This document shows, piece after piece, positions 30,166 through 39,434 of a stretch of 64,000 nucleotides of DNA. The position numbers and the translations under genes were made by a program. Position 1 is the first letter of the stretch. Every line of letters begins with the position of its first letter. The notes beneath the pieces are model-generated. The model was not told the DNA's origin, ran no database searches, and worked only from the letters and a program-made list of their open reading frames with translations. The DNA is from Actinotalea solisilvae (GTDB lineage: Bacteria; Actinomycetota; Actinomycetes; Actinomycetales; Cellulomonadaceae): NCBI RefSeq assembly GCF_016464425.1, contig NZ_JADDKQ010000015.1, positions 78,484-142,483 of the forward strand, given 5' to 3'.

Positions 30166-30804
30166 GTGTCAACCGCAACGGCTGCCCCTGTCACGCGCCC
30201 GCACCTGAGCGTCAACCGACCGAACCCCGTCTCGGTCGGGACGATCGTGTGGCTCGCGAGCGAGCTGATGTTCTTCGCGGGGCTCTTCGCGATGTACTTC
30301 ACGATCCGCTCGACGCTGCCCGAGCTCTGGACCGAGGAGACCGCGAAGCTCAACCTGACCTTCGCGACGGCGAACACCATCGTCCTCGTGCTCAGCTCCA
30401 TCACGTGCCAGATGGGCGTGTGGGCCGCGGAGCGGTTCCAGCCGACCCGCACCGGCAGCCTGCTCCAGGTGAACCGCTGGGGCATGAACGAGTGGATGAC
30501 GCTCACCTACCTCATGGGCGCGACCTTCATCGGCGGCCAGGTCTACGAGTACGCCGAGCTCGCGCACGAGGGTCTGACGATCTCCTCGAGCCCGTACGGC
30601 TCGGTCTTCTTCCTGACGACCGGCTTCCACGGCCTGCACGTCGTCGGCGGCCTCATCGCGTTCCTCGCCCTCCTCGGCCGCTCGTTCGCCGCGAAGCGGT
30701 TCGGCCACCACGAGGCGACGACGGCGATCGTCACCTCCTACTACTGGCACTTCGTCGACGTCGTGTGGATCGCGCTCTTCGGCGCGATCTACCTGATCCG
30801 ATGA
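30166..30804 (+). CDS. ctaE: Cytochrome c oxidase subunit III (aa3 type)
   Basis: A 212-residue integral membrane protein with five predicted helices. The subunit III landmarks are [19 protein letters not shown] (helix I), [12 protein letters not shown] and the C-terminal [19 protein letters not shown]. It completes the aa3 oxidase whose subunits I, II and IV are at 36-39 kb. The GTG is preceded by CATAAT at 30154-30159, six bases upstream, the best -10 match for leaderless initiation in this block. It heads the qcrCAB genes, the usual actinobacterial order for the bc1-aa3 supercomplex. Confidence 0.95.
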   Translation: MSTATAAPVTRPHLSVNRPNPVSVGTIVWLASELMFFAGLFAMYFTIRSTLPELWTEETAKLNLTFATANTIVLVLSSITCQMGVWAAERFQPTRTGSLLQVNRWGMNEWMTLTYLMGATFIGGQVYEYAELAHEGLTISSSPYGSVFFLTTGFHGLHVVGGLIAFLALLGRSFAAKRFGHHEATTAIVTSYYWHFVDVVWIALFGAIYLIR

Positions 30805-30817
30805 CGCCCGCCTGCAT

Positions 30818-30837
30818 CCGCCGGGGCCTCCCGGCGG
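30818..30837 (+). terminator. Hairpin between ctaE and qcrC
   Basis: An 8-bp perfect stem (CCGCCGGG with CCCGGCGG) with loop GCCT follows the ctaE stop by 13 bases. It could attenuate or process the ctaE-qcr transcript rather than end it, since qcrC follows with its own GAGGA site. Confidence 0.45.
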
Positions 30838-30904
30838 GTAGTGGGTACAGGACCACCAGCGCAGACGCACCGCCGACGTGCACCGACGAGATGAGGACCG
30901 CTTC

Positions 30905-31684
30905 GTGAAGGCCATCGCCGCCCGCAGGAACCACCGGCTCGCCCCGGTGGTCCTGCTCCTGCTGGCGCTGCTCGTCACCGGGGGCCTGTACGCCGCCCTC
31001 GCCCCGAGCGCCGCCGGTGCCGCCGCCCCGGACGAGTCCGACGTCGAGGCGGGTGAGGCGCTCTTCCAGGCCAACTGCGCGACGTGCCACGGCCCGTCCG
31101 CCGAGGGACGCGAGGGCGTCCCGTCGCTCGTCGGCGTCGGCGCCGCGTCCGTCGACTTCCAGGTCTCCACGGGCCGCATGCCCATGCAGGCGAACGGCCC
31201 GCAGGCGCAGGCGAAGCCGCCGCAGTTCGACGAGGAGCAGATCGCGCAGCTCGCGGCGTACGTCGCGTCGCTCGGCCCCGGGCCGGCGATCCCCGCCCCC
31301 GAGCAGGTCGACCCGGCCGGCGGCGACGCGGCGAACGGCATGGCCCTGTTCCGCACCAACTGCGCGATGTGCCACGGCTCGATCGGCAAGGGCGGCGCCC
31401 TGTCCGAGGGCAAGTACGCCCCGTCGCTGACCAACAGCACGCCCACGCAGATCTACGAGGCGATGGTCACCGGGCCGCAGTCGATGCCCGTGTTCAACGA
31501 CGCGAACCTCTCCCCCGACGAGAAGCAGGACATCATCGCCTTCCTCGAGGAGCAGAAGGCCGGCAGCCCCGGCGGCACCGACCTCGGCGCGATCGGCCCC
31601 GTGGCCGAGGGCCTGTGGGTCTGGGTCGTCGGCATCGGCCTGCTCATCGGCTGCGCGGTCTGGATCGGAGCGAAGTCCTCATGA
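30905..31684 (+). CDS. qcrC: Cytochrome bc1 complex dihaem cytochrome c subunit
   Basis: A 259-residue membrane-anchored cytochrome with two haem c sites, CATCH (about residues 58-62) and CAMCH (about 156-160), each followed by a distal methionine candidate (GRMPMQ and QSMPVF). An N-terminal membrane segment (about 12-34) and a C-terminal one (about 235-254) anchor it. Fused dihaem cytochrome cc replaces a soluble cytochrome c in actinobacteria, passing electrons straight from bc1 to aa3. GAGGA lies eight bases before the GTG. Its stop overlaps the qcrA start (ATGA). Confidence 0.95.
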   Translation: MKAIAARRNHRLAPVVLLLLALLVTGGLYAALAPSAAGAAAPDESDVEAGEALFQANCATCHGPSAEGREGVPSLVGVGAASVDFQVSTGRMPMQANGPQAQAKPPQFDEEQIAQLAAYVASLGPGPAIPAPEQVDPAGGDAANGMALFRTNCAMCHGSIGKGGALSEGKYAPSLTNSTPTQIYEAMVTGPQSMPVFNDANLSPDEKQDIIAFLEEQKAGSPGGTDLGAIGPVAEGLWVWVVGIGLLIGCAVWIGAKSS

Positions 31685-32709
31685 CCACCGACAACAGCTC
31701 GACCGGGCTCGAGGTCCGGCGCGACGGCTCGGCGCTGCCCGAGCGGTTCGAGAACCCCGGCCTCCCGCCGCACCGCGAGCGGATGGCCGACGTCGACCCG
31801 GCTGCGGACAAGAAGGGCGAGCGCCAGGTCGTCGCGCTGTTCGGCCTCTCCGTGCTCGGCACGATCGGCTTCCTCGTCGCCTACTTCGCGTTCCCGCCCG
31901 GCGAGTCGATCGCGAGCATGCGGCTGTCGAACCTGCTGCTCGGGCTCACGCTCTTCCTCGCGATGTTCAGCATCGGCATCGCCGCGGTCCACTGGGCCAA
32001 GGTGCTCATGTCCGACCACGAGCGTCAGGAGCCGCGCCACCCGCAGCGCCAGGACGCCGAGGTCCGCGCCGCGGCCGTCGCGACCCTCGAGGAGGGCGTG
32101 GCGGACTCGGGCATCGCCCGGCGCGGCGTGCTCAAGGGCGCGGTCGTCACCGCGCTCGCCCTGGCGCCCCTGAGCATCGCGGTGCCGCTCATCGGCGAGG
32201 TCGGCGGCGACTGGAACGTCTCCAAGTTCCGCCACACCGTGTGGCGCGCGGGCCGCCGGCTCGCCCGCGACCCCTCGGGCGAGCCGATCAAGGCGTCCGA
32301 GGTCACCATCGGGTCGGTGTTCCACGTCATCCCGGAGGGCCTGCGCGACGAGGAGCACTGGATCGAGGAGAAGGCCAAGGCCGTCGTGCTCATGGTCCGC
32401 CTCGACCCGGCCGACCTCACCGAGCGCGAGGAGCGCCGCGACTGGTCCTACGACGGGATCGTCGCCTACTCGAAGATCTGCACGCACGTCGGCTGCCCCG
32501 TGGCCCTCTACGAGCAGCAGACGCACCACCTCCTGTGCCCCTGCCACCAGTCGACGTTCGACATGGCGAACGAGGCGCGGGTGGTCTTCGGGCCGGCGAG
32601 CCGGCCCCTGCCCCAGCTGCCGATCACGGTCGACGACGAGGGCTACCTGGTCGCGCAGAGCGACTTCAACGAGCCGATCGGCCCGAGCTACTGGGAGCGG
32701 TTGAAGTGA
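31681..32709 (+). CDS. qcrA: Cytochrome bc1 complex Rieske iron-sulfur subunit
   Basis: A 342-residue actinobacterial Rieske protein. The N-terminal part holds three predicted membrane helices (about 50-75, 85-110, 150-170), with an SGIARRGVLKGA twin-arginine-like stretch before the third. The 2Fe-2S cluster boxes are CTHVGC and CPCHQSTF in the C-terminal domain. It moves electrons from menaquinol to the dihaem cytochrome. Both ends overlap its neighbours (ATGA with qcrC, GTGA with qcrB), so the three are translationally coupled. Confidence 0.95.
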   Translation: MTTDNSSTGLEVRRDGSALPERFENPGLPPHRERMADVDPAADKKGERQVVALFGLSVLGTIGFLVAYFAFPPGESIASMRLSNLLLGLTLFLAMFSIGIAAVHWAKVLMSDHERQEPRHPQRQDAEVRAAAVATLEEGVADSGIARRGVLKGAVVTALALAPLSIAVPLIGEVGGDWNVSKFRHTVWRAGRRLARDPSGEPIKASEVTIGSVFHVIPEGLRDEEHWIEEKAKAVVLMVRLDPADLTEREERRDWSYDGIVAYSKICTHVGCPVALYEQQTHHLLCPCHQSTFDMANEARVVFGPASRPLPQLPITVDDEGYLVAQSDFNEPIGPSYWERLK

Positions 32710-34454
32710 GCACACCGACGACGGCGGCGCAGCGCGCCGCAGGTGGCGCGGCCGACTACCTCGACCAGCGCACCGGCATCAGCCTGGCCGTGAAGAACTT
32801 CGCGCGGAAGATCTTCCCGGACCACTGGTCCTTCCTCCTGGGCGAGATCGCCCTCTACTCGTTCGTGGTGCTCCTCATCACGGGCGTGTTCCTCACCCTG
32901 TTCTTCGTGCCGAGCATGGGCCTGGTCACGTACGAGGGCCCCTTCGCGCCGATGAACGGCGTCGAGATGTCCGAGGCGTTCGCCTCCACGCTCGACCTGT
33001 CGTTCGAGGTGACCGGCGGTCTGCTCATGCGGCAGATCCACCACTGGTCGGCGCTGCTCTTCATGGCCTCGATCGTCACGCACATGATGCGCGTCTTCTT
33101 CACCGGCGCCTTCCGTAAGCCGCGCGAGGTCAACTGGCTCGTGGGCTTCGTGCTCATGATCCTCGGCCTCGCCGCGGGCTTCACCGGCTACTCGCTGCCG
33201 GACGACGTGCTCTCGGGCAACGGCCTGCGCATCACCGACGGGGTCGTGAAGTCGATCCCGATCATCGGCAGCTACACGTCGTACTTCCTCTTCGGCGGCG
33301 AGTTCCCGGGCGAGCACATCATCCCGCGGCTCTTCACCGTCCACATCCTGCTGGTGCCGGGCCTCATCCTGGCCCTCATCGGTCTGCACCTGTTCTTCGT
33401 GGTGCTCCACAAGCACACCCACTTCCCCGGGCCGGGGCGCACCGAGCGCAACGTCGTCGGGTTCCCGCTCTTCCCCGTGTACGTCGCGAAGGCGGGTGGC
33501 TTCTTCTTCGTGGTGTTCGGCGTCCTCGCCCTCATGGGCGGCACGATGAGCATCAACCCGGTGTGGAACTACGGGCCCTACGACCCGTCGCCCGTCTCGG
33601 CCGGCGCCCAGCCCGACTGGTACATGCTCTTCCTCGAGGGCGCGCTCCGCATGATGCCCGGCCAAGGCACGGAGTGGGTGATCGGCGGCTACACCCTGCC
33701 GCTCAACGTGCTCATCCCCGCGATGGTCGTCCCGGGCATCCTGTTCACGCTCCTCGCGCTGTACCCCTTCATCGAGGCGTGGGCCACCGGCGACAAGCGC
33801 GAGCACCACGTGCTCGACCGCCCGCGCAACGCGCCGGTCCGCACGGCGACCGGTGTCGCGATCCTCACGGCGTTCTTCATCCTCATCCTCGCGGGCTCGA
33901 ACGACCTCATCGCGACGCACTTCGCGCTGTCGATCAACGACATCACGAACGTGTTCCGCGTGCTGGTGCTCGTCCTGCCGTTCGTCGCGTTCTGGGCCAC
34001 GAAGCGCATCTGCCTCGGCCTGCAGCGCAAGGACCGCGAGCTGGTGCTCCACGGGCACGAGACCGGACGCATCGTGCGCTTCGCCAACGGCGAGTACATC
34101 GAGGTGCACAAGCCCCTCGACGAGTACGAGCGGTGGATCCGGGTGCACCACGAGCCGCGTCGGCCGCTGGAGCTCCTGCCGGCCGAGGACGCGCGTGGCG
34201 TGCGCCGCAAGGGCTACCGCGCCGACGCGCTGCGCGCCCGGGTCTCGCGCTTCTTCTACGAGGACCGGGTCGAGCCGGTCACGCCTGCCGAGCTGGCTGC
34301 CGCGCACTCGCACGGCGAGCACGACGCCCTCCCGGCGGCGGACCACGAGGCCCGCGAGATCGGTGCCGGCTCGGGCGGCGGGCGTCACGCCGTCACCGGT
34401 GCCCCGCTCCCCGACGAGGGCGAGAACCCCCGTCCCCCCGTGCAGGACCACTGA
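32706..34454 (+). CDS. qcrB: Cytochrome bc1 complex cytochrome b subunit
   Basis: A 582-residue polytopic protein with the cytochrome b core: haem-ligand histidines in RQIHHWSALLFMASIVTHMM and in the HILLVPGLILALIGLHLFF helix, and quinol-site segments around GYSLPDDVLSG and the PDWYM motif (the actinobacterial form of PEWY). The C-terminal extension beyond about residue 450 (hydrophilic, HGEH-rich) is the usual actinobacterial tail. The GTG start overlaps the qcrA stop. QcrB is the known target site of telacebec-type inhibitors in mycobacteria. Confidence 0.95.
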   Translation: MSTPTTAAQRAAGGAADYLDQRTGISLAVKNFARKIFPDHWSFLLGEIALYSFVVLLITGVFLTLFFVPSMGLVTYEGPFAPMNGVEMSEAFASTLDLSFEVTGGLLMRQIHHWSALLFMASIVTHMMRVFFTGAFRKPREVNWLVGFVLMILGLAAGFTGYSLPDDVLSGNGLRITDGVVKSIPIIGSYTSYFLFGGEFPGEHIIPRLFTVHILLVPGLILALIGLHLFFVVLHKHTHFPGPGRTERNVVGFPLFPVYVAKAGGFFFVVFGVLALMGGTMSINPVWNYGPYDPSPVSAGAQPDWYMLFLEGALRMMPGQGTEWVIGGYTLPLNVLIPAMVVPGILFTLLALYPFIEAWATGDKREHHVLDRPRNAPVRTATGVAILTAFFILILAGSNDLIATHFALSINDITNVFRVLVLVLPFVAFWATKRICLGLQRKDRELVLHGHETGRIVRFANGEYIEVHKPLDEYERWIRVHHEPRRPLELLPAEDARGVRRKGYRADALRARVSRFFYEDRVEPVTPAELAAAHSHGEHDALPAADHEAREIGAGSGGGRHAVTGAPLPDEGENPRPPVQDH

Positions 34455-34475
34455 CGATCGACCAGAGTGGGCATC

Positions 34476-34519
34476 CCGGGCTCGTCACGCAGCGCTCGCG
34501 CGCCGCGGGGCGAGCCCGG
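34476..34519 (+). terminator. Probable terminator after qcrB
   Basis: CCGGGCTCG (34476-34484) pairs perfectly with CGAGCCCGG (34511-34519), enclosing a GC-rich 26-base loop that can itself fold. It lies 22 bases after the qcrB stop. Confidence 0.5.
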
Positions 34520-34613
34520 TCCCGTTCACGACGTCCTGCCGCACGACCCGCAGTCCTGATCCGACCAGCAGTACGAGCCGTCGCGACAGCGACCCGACCG
34601 GAGGAGCAGCTTC

Positions 34614-35237
34614 ATGGCTGACTACACCCTGCCCGATCTCCCGTACGACTACGCGGCGCTCGAGCCCCACATCTCGGGGCGCATCATGGAGCTGCACCAC
34701 GACAAGCACCACGCCGCCTACGTGACGGGTGCCAACACGGCGCTCGAGAAGCTCGCGGAGGCGCGCGAGAAGGGCGACTTCGCGGCCGTCAACCTGCACG
34801 AGAAGAACCTCGCGTTCAACCTCGGCGGCCACGTCAACCACTCGGCGTTCTGGGCCAACCTGTCCCCCGAGGGCGGCGACCGTCCCGTGGGCGAGCTCGC
34901 CGCCGCGATCGACGAGTTCTTCGGCTCGTTCGACGCCTTCCAGGCGCACTTCGCCGCCACGGCCGTGGGCATCCAGGGCTCCGGCTGGGCGATCCTCGCG
35001 TGGGACTCGGTCGGCCAGAAGCTGGGCATCTTCCAGCTCTACGACCAGCAGGGCAACATCCCGCTGGGCATCGTGCCGATCGTCCTGCTCGACATGTGGG
35101 AGCACGCCTTCTACCTCGACTACGTCAACGTCAAGGCGGACTACGTCAAGGCGTGGTGGAACATCGTCAGCTGGGCCGACGCGGGTGCGCGCTTCGAGCG
35201 CGCACGCTCGCAGACCTCGGGCCTCATCGTCCCCTGA
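34614..35237 (+). CDS. sodA: Superoxide dismutase, probably Mn-dependent
   Basis: A 207-residue cytosolic Fe/Mn superoxide dismutase. Metal ligands are H28, H76, D160 and H164 ([11 protein letters not shown]). Metal preference looks like manganese: the active-site glutamine is in the C-terminal position (Q121 in GIQGSGW) with glycines at 71-72 before NHS, rather than an N-terminal glutamine as in Fe enzymes. GGAGGAG is well placed before the ATG. It follows the bc1 genes, after a hairpin, so it is probably a separate unit. Confidence 0.94.
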   Translation: MADYTLPDLPYDYAALEPHISGRIMELHHDKHHAAYVTGANTALEKLAEAREKGDFAAVNLHEKNLAFNLGGHVNHSAFWANLSPEGGDRPVGELAAAIDEFFGSFDAFQAHFAATAVGIQGSGWAILAWDSVGQKLGIFQLYDQQGNIPLGIVPIVLLDMWEHAFYLDYVNVKADYVKAWWNIVSWADAGARFERARSQTSGLIVP

Positions 35238-35260
35238 CCTGCTCCCCCCGGAGCGTCCGA

Positions 35261-35292
35261 CGGGCGCGGCGTGCTGCGGCGCGCCGCGCCCG
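35261..35292 (+). terminator. Terminator after sodA
   Basis: A perfect 11-bp stem (CGGGCGCGGCG with CGCCGCGCCCG) and 10-base loop, 23 bases after the sodA stop. Confidence 0.75.
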
Positions 35293-35347
35293 TGGGCGTC
35301 CCGGAGCCCACCACCGCCCCTGGAGGGCTTCTGCTAGACAGGGGGCC

Positions 35348-36082
35348 GTGGACGCGCACCGGCAGACGCCCTGGGACCTCCGGCTCGAGTGGGGCCTCAC
35401 CGGCGCCCGCGAGGTGGCGGGCCGGGCCGACGTGGCCGTCGTCGTCGACGTCCTCTCGTTCACGACGACGCTCTCGGTGGCCGCCGACCTCGGCACCCGC
35501 GTCGTGCCCTGCGACGTCCGGGGTGACGCCGCGGCGCTGGCGGCCCGGCACGGCGGCGTCGTCGCGTCGGGCCGCGAGGCCCGTGACGGCCGTCCGAGCC
35601 TCTCGCCCGCGTCGCTGCGCGTCGCACCGCCGGTCGAAACGCTCGTGCTGCCGTCACCGAACGGGTCCGCGATCAGCGCTGCCCTGGCGCTGGCGGGCTG
35701 CGTCGTCGTGGGCGCGTGCCTGCGGAACGCGTCGGCGGTGGCGGAGTGGGTCGCGACGCAGACCCCTGGCGTCGTCGCCGTGGTGCCCGCGGGCGAGCGG
35801 TGGCCGGACGGGGGCCTGCGCCCCGCCGTCGAGGACCTCTGGGGCGCAGGCGCCGTCGTGGACGCCCTCGCGCGCGCGGGCTACGACCCGTCCCCCGAGG
35901 CGGACGTCGCGCGGCGCTCGCACGGGGCCGTCGCCGGCCGCGTCGCCGCCGCACTGGGCGCCTGCGCGAGCGGCCGCGAGCTCGACGCCGCGGGCTTCGC
36001 CGCCGACGTCGCGATCGCGGCCGAGGCCGACGCGAGCCGCGCCGTCCCCGTGCTGCACGACGGGGTCTTCGCGCCCGCCTGA
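35348..36082 (+). CDS. comB: 2-phosphosulfolactate phosphatase family protein (ComB)
   Basis: A 244-residue protein of the ComB family, with the family motifs VVVDVLSFTTTLSVAADLG (acidic metal site), LPSPNGSAIS and GACLRNASAVAEW. ComB dephosphorylates 2-phosphosulfolactate in methanogen coenzyme M synthesis; bacterial homologues are common in organisms that do not make coenzyme M, so the real substrate here is open. TAGACA at 35335-35340 lies seven bases before the GTG (last base not T). It stands alone between sodA and ctaF. Confidence 0.85.
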   Translation: MDAHRQTPWDLRLEWGLTGAREVAGRADVAVVVDVLSFTTTLSVAADLGTRVVPCDVRGDAAALAARHGGVVASGREARDGRPSLSPASLRVAPPVETLVLPSPNGSAISAALALAGCVVVGACLRNASAVAEWVATQTPGVVAVVPAGERWPDGGLRPAVEDLWGAGAVVDALARAGYDPSPEADVARRSHGAVAGRVAAALGACASGRELDAAGFAADVAIAAEADASRAVPVLHDGVFAPA

Positions 36083-36110
36083 CGCGGTCGCACCCTCCCC
36101 ACGCGACGAG

Positions 36111-36138
36111 GCCCGCCCGCCCCGGAGGGCGGACGGGC
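36111..36138. terminator. Hairpin between convergent comB and ctaF
   Basis: A 12-bp arm at 36111-36122 pairs with 36127-36138 (one G-U type mismatch), loop CGGA. It can serve both convergent genes. Confidence 0.75.
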
Positions 36139-36169
36139 GTCGTGGTGACGGACGTGGCCGTCGGGTCCG

Positions 36170-36568
36170 TCAGTGGGCGTGCTGCCCGCGGGAGAACTCG
36201 AAGACCCAGCCGACGAGGCCGATGATCCCGATGAAGGCGCCGATCGCGAGGAGCCACCAGCCGATGGCGAGCGACGCGAACGAGACCGCGGCCCCGAGCG
36301 CGAGGACCAGCGGCCACCAGCTCCAAGGGCTGAACACGCCCTGGTCGCCCGCGCCCTGCTCGACGTCGGCGTAGGGGTCGTCCTCGGGCCGCGCGTCGAT
36401 GCGGCGCGCGAGGAGGGCCAGGTACCCGCCGATCATCGCGACGAGACCCGCCACGAGCAGCAGGCCCGCCGTGCCGACCGACTCCCAGTCGCTCCACCAC
36501 CCGTAGACGAGGGCGCAGACGAGGAAGAAGGGCACCAGCAGCAGGAAGAGCTTCGTCTCGATCTTCAT
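36170..36568 (-). CDS. ctaF: Cytochrome c oxidase subunit IV (actinobacterial CtaF)
   Basis: A 132-residue membrane protein with four predicted helices (about 6-24, 32-54, 85-103, 105-125) and the conserved Trp-rich [11 protein letters not shown] segment. It is the small actinobacteria-specific subunit IV of the aa3 oxidase. Its ATG overlaps the ctaD stop (ATGA), giving translational coupling within ctaC-ctaD-ctaF. Confidence 0.93.
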   Translation of the reverse strand: MKIETKLFLLLVPFFLVCALVYGWWSDWESVGTAGLLLVAGLVAMIGGYLALLARRIDARPEDDPYADVEQGAGDQGVFSPWSWWPLVLALGAAVSFASLAIGWWLLAIGAFIGIIGLVGWVFEFSRGQHAH

Positions 36569-38406
36569 CGGCCGTCCTCGTCCCGGGCGTCGCCGCCGTC
36601 CACGTCGTCGCCCGGCTCGGGGCGACGACCCTCGTCCACGATGGTCGCGGAGGACTGCTCGGGCTCCGCGTCACCCGTCGCGAGCCGCTCGGCCGCGAGA
36701 GACACCTCGCCGCGACGGTCGGCCTCCCAGTCCAGCACGCCGGCGTCGGGCTCCACGTGGTCCATGGCGGCGACCTCGGGGTGGTGCAGGTCGAACGCGG
36801 GACGCTCGGAGCGGATGCGCGGCAGCGACGTGAAGTTGTGCCGCGGCGGCGGGCAGGACGTGGCCCACTCGAGCGAGTTGCCGTAGCCCCACGGGTCGTC
36901 GACCGTGACCTTGGGCGCCTTGCGCCACGTCACGTAGACGTTCCACAGGAACGGCAGCGTCGAGGCCGCGAGGACCATCGAGCCGACGGTCGACACCTGG
37001 TTCATCCAGGTGAAGCCGTCCTCGGGCATGTAGTCGGCGTAGCGCCGCGGCATGCCCATCGCGCCCAGCCAGTGCTGGATGAGGAACGTCGCGTGGAAGC
37101 CGAAGAACAGCAGCCAGAAGTGGATCTTGCCGAGCCGCTCGTCGAGCATGCGACCCGTGAACTTCGGCCACCAGAAGTAGAACCCGGCGAACATCGCGAA
37201 CACGACCGTGCCGAACACGACGTAGTGGAAGTGCGCGACGACGAAGTACGTGTCCGAGACGTGGAAGTCCAGCGCGGGGCTCGACAGGATGATGCCGGTC
37301 AGGCCGCCGAAGAGGAACGTCACGAGGAAGCCGATCGACCACAGCATCGGCGTCTCGAACGTGAGCTTGCCGCGCCACATCGTGCCGATCCAGTTGAAGA
37401 ACTTCACGCCGGTCGGCACCGCGATGAGCATCGTCATGAGCGCGAAGAACGGCAGCAGCACGGCGCCGGTGACGTACATGTGGTGCGCCCAGACGGTGAC
37501 CGACAGGGCCGCGATCGCGATCGTGGCGTAGACGAGGCCCTTGTAGCCGAAGATCGGCTTGCGGCTGAACACCGGGAAGATCTCCGACACGATGCCGAAG
37601 AACGGCAGCGCGATGATGTAGACCTCGGGGTGGCCGAAGAACCAGAACAGGTGCTGCCACAGGATGGCGCCGCCGTGCTCGGGGTTGAAGACCTGCGACC
37701 CGAGCCGCCGGTCCGCGCCGAGCGCGAAGAGCGCGGCCGCCAGGGGCGGGAAGGCCATGAGCACGAGCAGGCTCGTCACCAGGGTGTTCCAGGTGAAGAT
37801 CGGCATCCGGAACATCGTCATGCCGGGCGCACGCATGGTGAGGATCGTGGTGATGAAGTTCACCGCGCCGAGAATCGTGCCGAAGCCACCGAGCGCGAGC
37901 CCGAAGACCCACAGGTCACCACCGAGCCCTGGCGAGTACGTCGTCGTCGACAGCGGTGTGTAGGCGAACCAGCCGAACGACGCGGCGCCCTGCGGCGTGA
38001 AGAAGCCCGAGACCGCGATGATCCCGCCGAACAGGTAGAACCAGTACGCGAGCATGTTCAGGCGCGGGAAGGCGACGTCGGGCGCGCCGATCTGCAGCGG
38101 CATGATGACGTTCGCGAAGCCCGCGAACAGCGGCGTCGCGAAGAGCAGCAGCATGATCGTGCCGTGCATCGTGAAGAGCTGGTTGTACTGCTCCTTGCTC
38201 TGCACGATCTGGATGCCCGGCTCGAAGAGCTCGGCCCGGATCACGAGGGCCATGAGCCCCGCGATGCAGAAGAAGAAGAACGACGAGATGAGGTAGAGGT
38301 ACCCGATCGTCTTGTGGTCGGTCGAGGTGATCCACTTGATCACCGTGCGACCCAGGGTCTGGCGGCGCGGCGCCAGGCCCGGGATCGTCTCCGCAACGGC
38401 GGCCAT
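36565..38406 (-). CDS. ctaD: Cytochrome c oxidase subunit I (aa3 type)
   Basis: A 613-residue haem-copper oxidase subunit I. The haem a and a3/CuB histidines are visible: H in [19 protein letters not shown] with its HPEVY cross-linked pair, WAHHMYVTG (CuB) and FVVAHFHYV. The catalytic core fills about residues 20-530. The last about 60 residues form an acidic cytosolic tail unusual in length. The ATG overlaps the ctaC stop (TGATG). It forms the terminal oxidase with ctaC, ctaF and ctaE. Confidence 0.96.
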   Translation of the reverse strand: MAAVAETIPGLAPRRQTLGRTVIKWITSTDHKTIGYLYLISSFFFFCIAGLMALVIRAELFEPGIQIVQSKEQYNQLFTMHGTIMLLLFATPLFAGFANVIMPLQIGAPDVAFPRLNMLAYWFYLFGGIIAVSGFFTPQGAASFGWFAYTPLSTTTYSPGLGGDLWVFGLALGGFGTILGAVNFITTILTMRAPGMTMFRMPIFTWNTLVTSLLVLMAFPPLAAALFALGADRRLGSQVFNPEHGGAILWQHLFWFFGHPEVYIIALPFFGIVSEIFPVFSRKPIFGYKGLVYATIAIAALSVTVWAHHMYVTGAVLLPFFALMTMLIAVPTGVKFFNWIGTMWRGKLTFETPMLWSIGFLVTFLFGGLTGIILSSPALDFHVSDTYFVVAHFHYVVFGTVVFAMFAGFYFWWPKFTGRMLDERLGKIHFWLLFFGFHATFLIQHWLGAMGMPRRYADYMPEDGFTWMNQVSTVGSMVLAASTLPFLWNVYVTWRKAPKVTVDDPWGYGNSLEWATSCPPPRHNFTSLPRIRSERPAFDLHHPEVAAMDHVEPDAGVLDWEADRRGEVSLAAERLATGDAEPEQSSATIVDEGRRPEPGDDVDGGDARDEDGR

Positions 38407-39287
38407 CAGCCCTCCCCGCTCGGGATCGCGTTGTCGTCGCCGCGGTTCTGCGTGCGATCGAGGGAGGAGTCGAGCGCGCCGGTCTGGCCGGCCTCGCGCA
38501 GCTCCTCCATGTGCGCGTCGTACTCCTCGCGGGAGACGACGGCGACGTTGAAGAGCATCCCGGAGTGGAACTCGCCGCAGAACTCGGCGCACTTGCCGGC
38601 GTAGACGCCCTCGTGGGTCGGGACGACCTGGAAGACGTTCGGGCGGCCGGGGATCATGTCGCGCTTGTAGAGGAACGCGGGGACCCAGAACGAGTGCACG
38701 ACGTCGCGCGCGGAGAGCTGGATCTCGACCCGCTCGTCGACCGGCAGGTACAGCGTCGGGAGCTGCTCGGGGTTGCCGGGCTCGCCGACGTCGATGACGT
38801 GCTGACCCGTGTCGTAGACGTCGTCGTCGAGGTAGTTGAAGTCCCAGCTCCACTGCTTGCCCACGACCTCGACCGTGACGTCGGGCGTCGCGCTGATGTC
38901 GTCGATCGCCGCGGTGTCCCGCTCCGTGTAGAAGTACAGGACGCCGATCATGAGCACGGGCAGGATCACGTACATGATCTCGAGCGGCACGTGGTACCGG
39001 AGCTGCACGGGCAGCGTGTCGTCGTCGCGACGCTTCCGGTAGACCGCGACGCACCAGAGGATGAGGCCCCACGTGATGAGGCCGACGACCAGTGCGGCGA
39101 TCCACGACCCGGTCCACAGGGTCGTGATGCGCTCGGTCATGTTGGTGACCTCTTCGCCGTCCTCCGCCCCGGGGAGGAAGCCCCGCTGGGCCTCCGCGGA
39201 GCAGCCGGTCGCGACCAGCGCCACCGCGGCGGCGAGCGCCGAGGCACGGGCGACGCCTCGGCGTCGACGGGGGTGTTGCACGTCCAA
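38406..39287 (-). CDS. ctaC: Cytochrome c oxidase subunit II (lipoprotein, CuA)
   Basis: A 293-residue subunit II. A lipoprotein signal ends at VATGC (C29). Two membrane helices follow (about 60-82 and 105-122), then the periplasmic-side cupredoxin domain with the CuA site [12 protein letters not shown] and [10 protein letters not shown]. It accepts electrons from the bc1 dihaem cytochrome. The start is TTG at 39287, with GAGAGG six bases upstream; a GTG at 39281 is the alternative. TAGGCT at 39370-39375 (minus strand) is a plausible -10 with a leader of about 75 bases. Confidence 0.94.
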   Translation of the reverse strand: MDVQHPRRRRGVARASALAAAVALVATGCSAEAQRGFLPGAEDGEEVTNMTERITTLWTGSWIAALVVGLITWGLILWCVAVYRKRRDDDTLPVQLRYHVPLEIMYVILPVLMIGVLYFYTERDTAAIDDISATPDVTVEVVGKQWSWDFNYLDDDVYDTGQHVIDVGEPGNPEQLPTLYLPVDERVEIQLSARDVVHSFWVPAFLYKRDMIPGRPNVFQVVPTHEGVYAGKCAEFCGEFHSGMLFNVAVVSREEYDAHMEELREAGQTGALDSSLDRTQNRGDDNAIPSGEG

Positions 39288-39434
39288 GGGGTGCCTCTCC
39301 AGTCATGCGTCCCCGGTCCGCACCACCGCCTCGGGCGGCCCGACCGGGACTTACGTCCTCGACCCGAGCAGCCTAGCGTGCGCGGACGTCGTCGCAGGCC
39401 GGACGGCACGCCCGACGACGGCTAGCGTGGGCGC

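Noticed and set aside
30818..30837. Riboswitch between ctaE and qcrC
   Set aside because: Only a single short hairpin is visible, with none of the conserved cores of known riboswitch classes.
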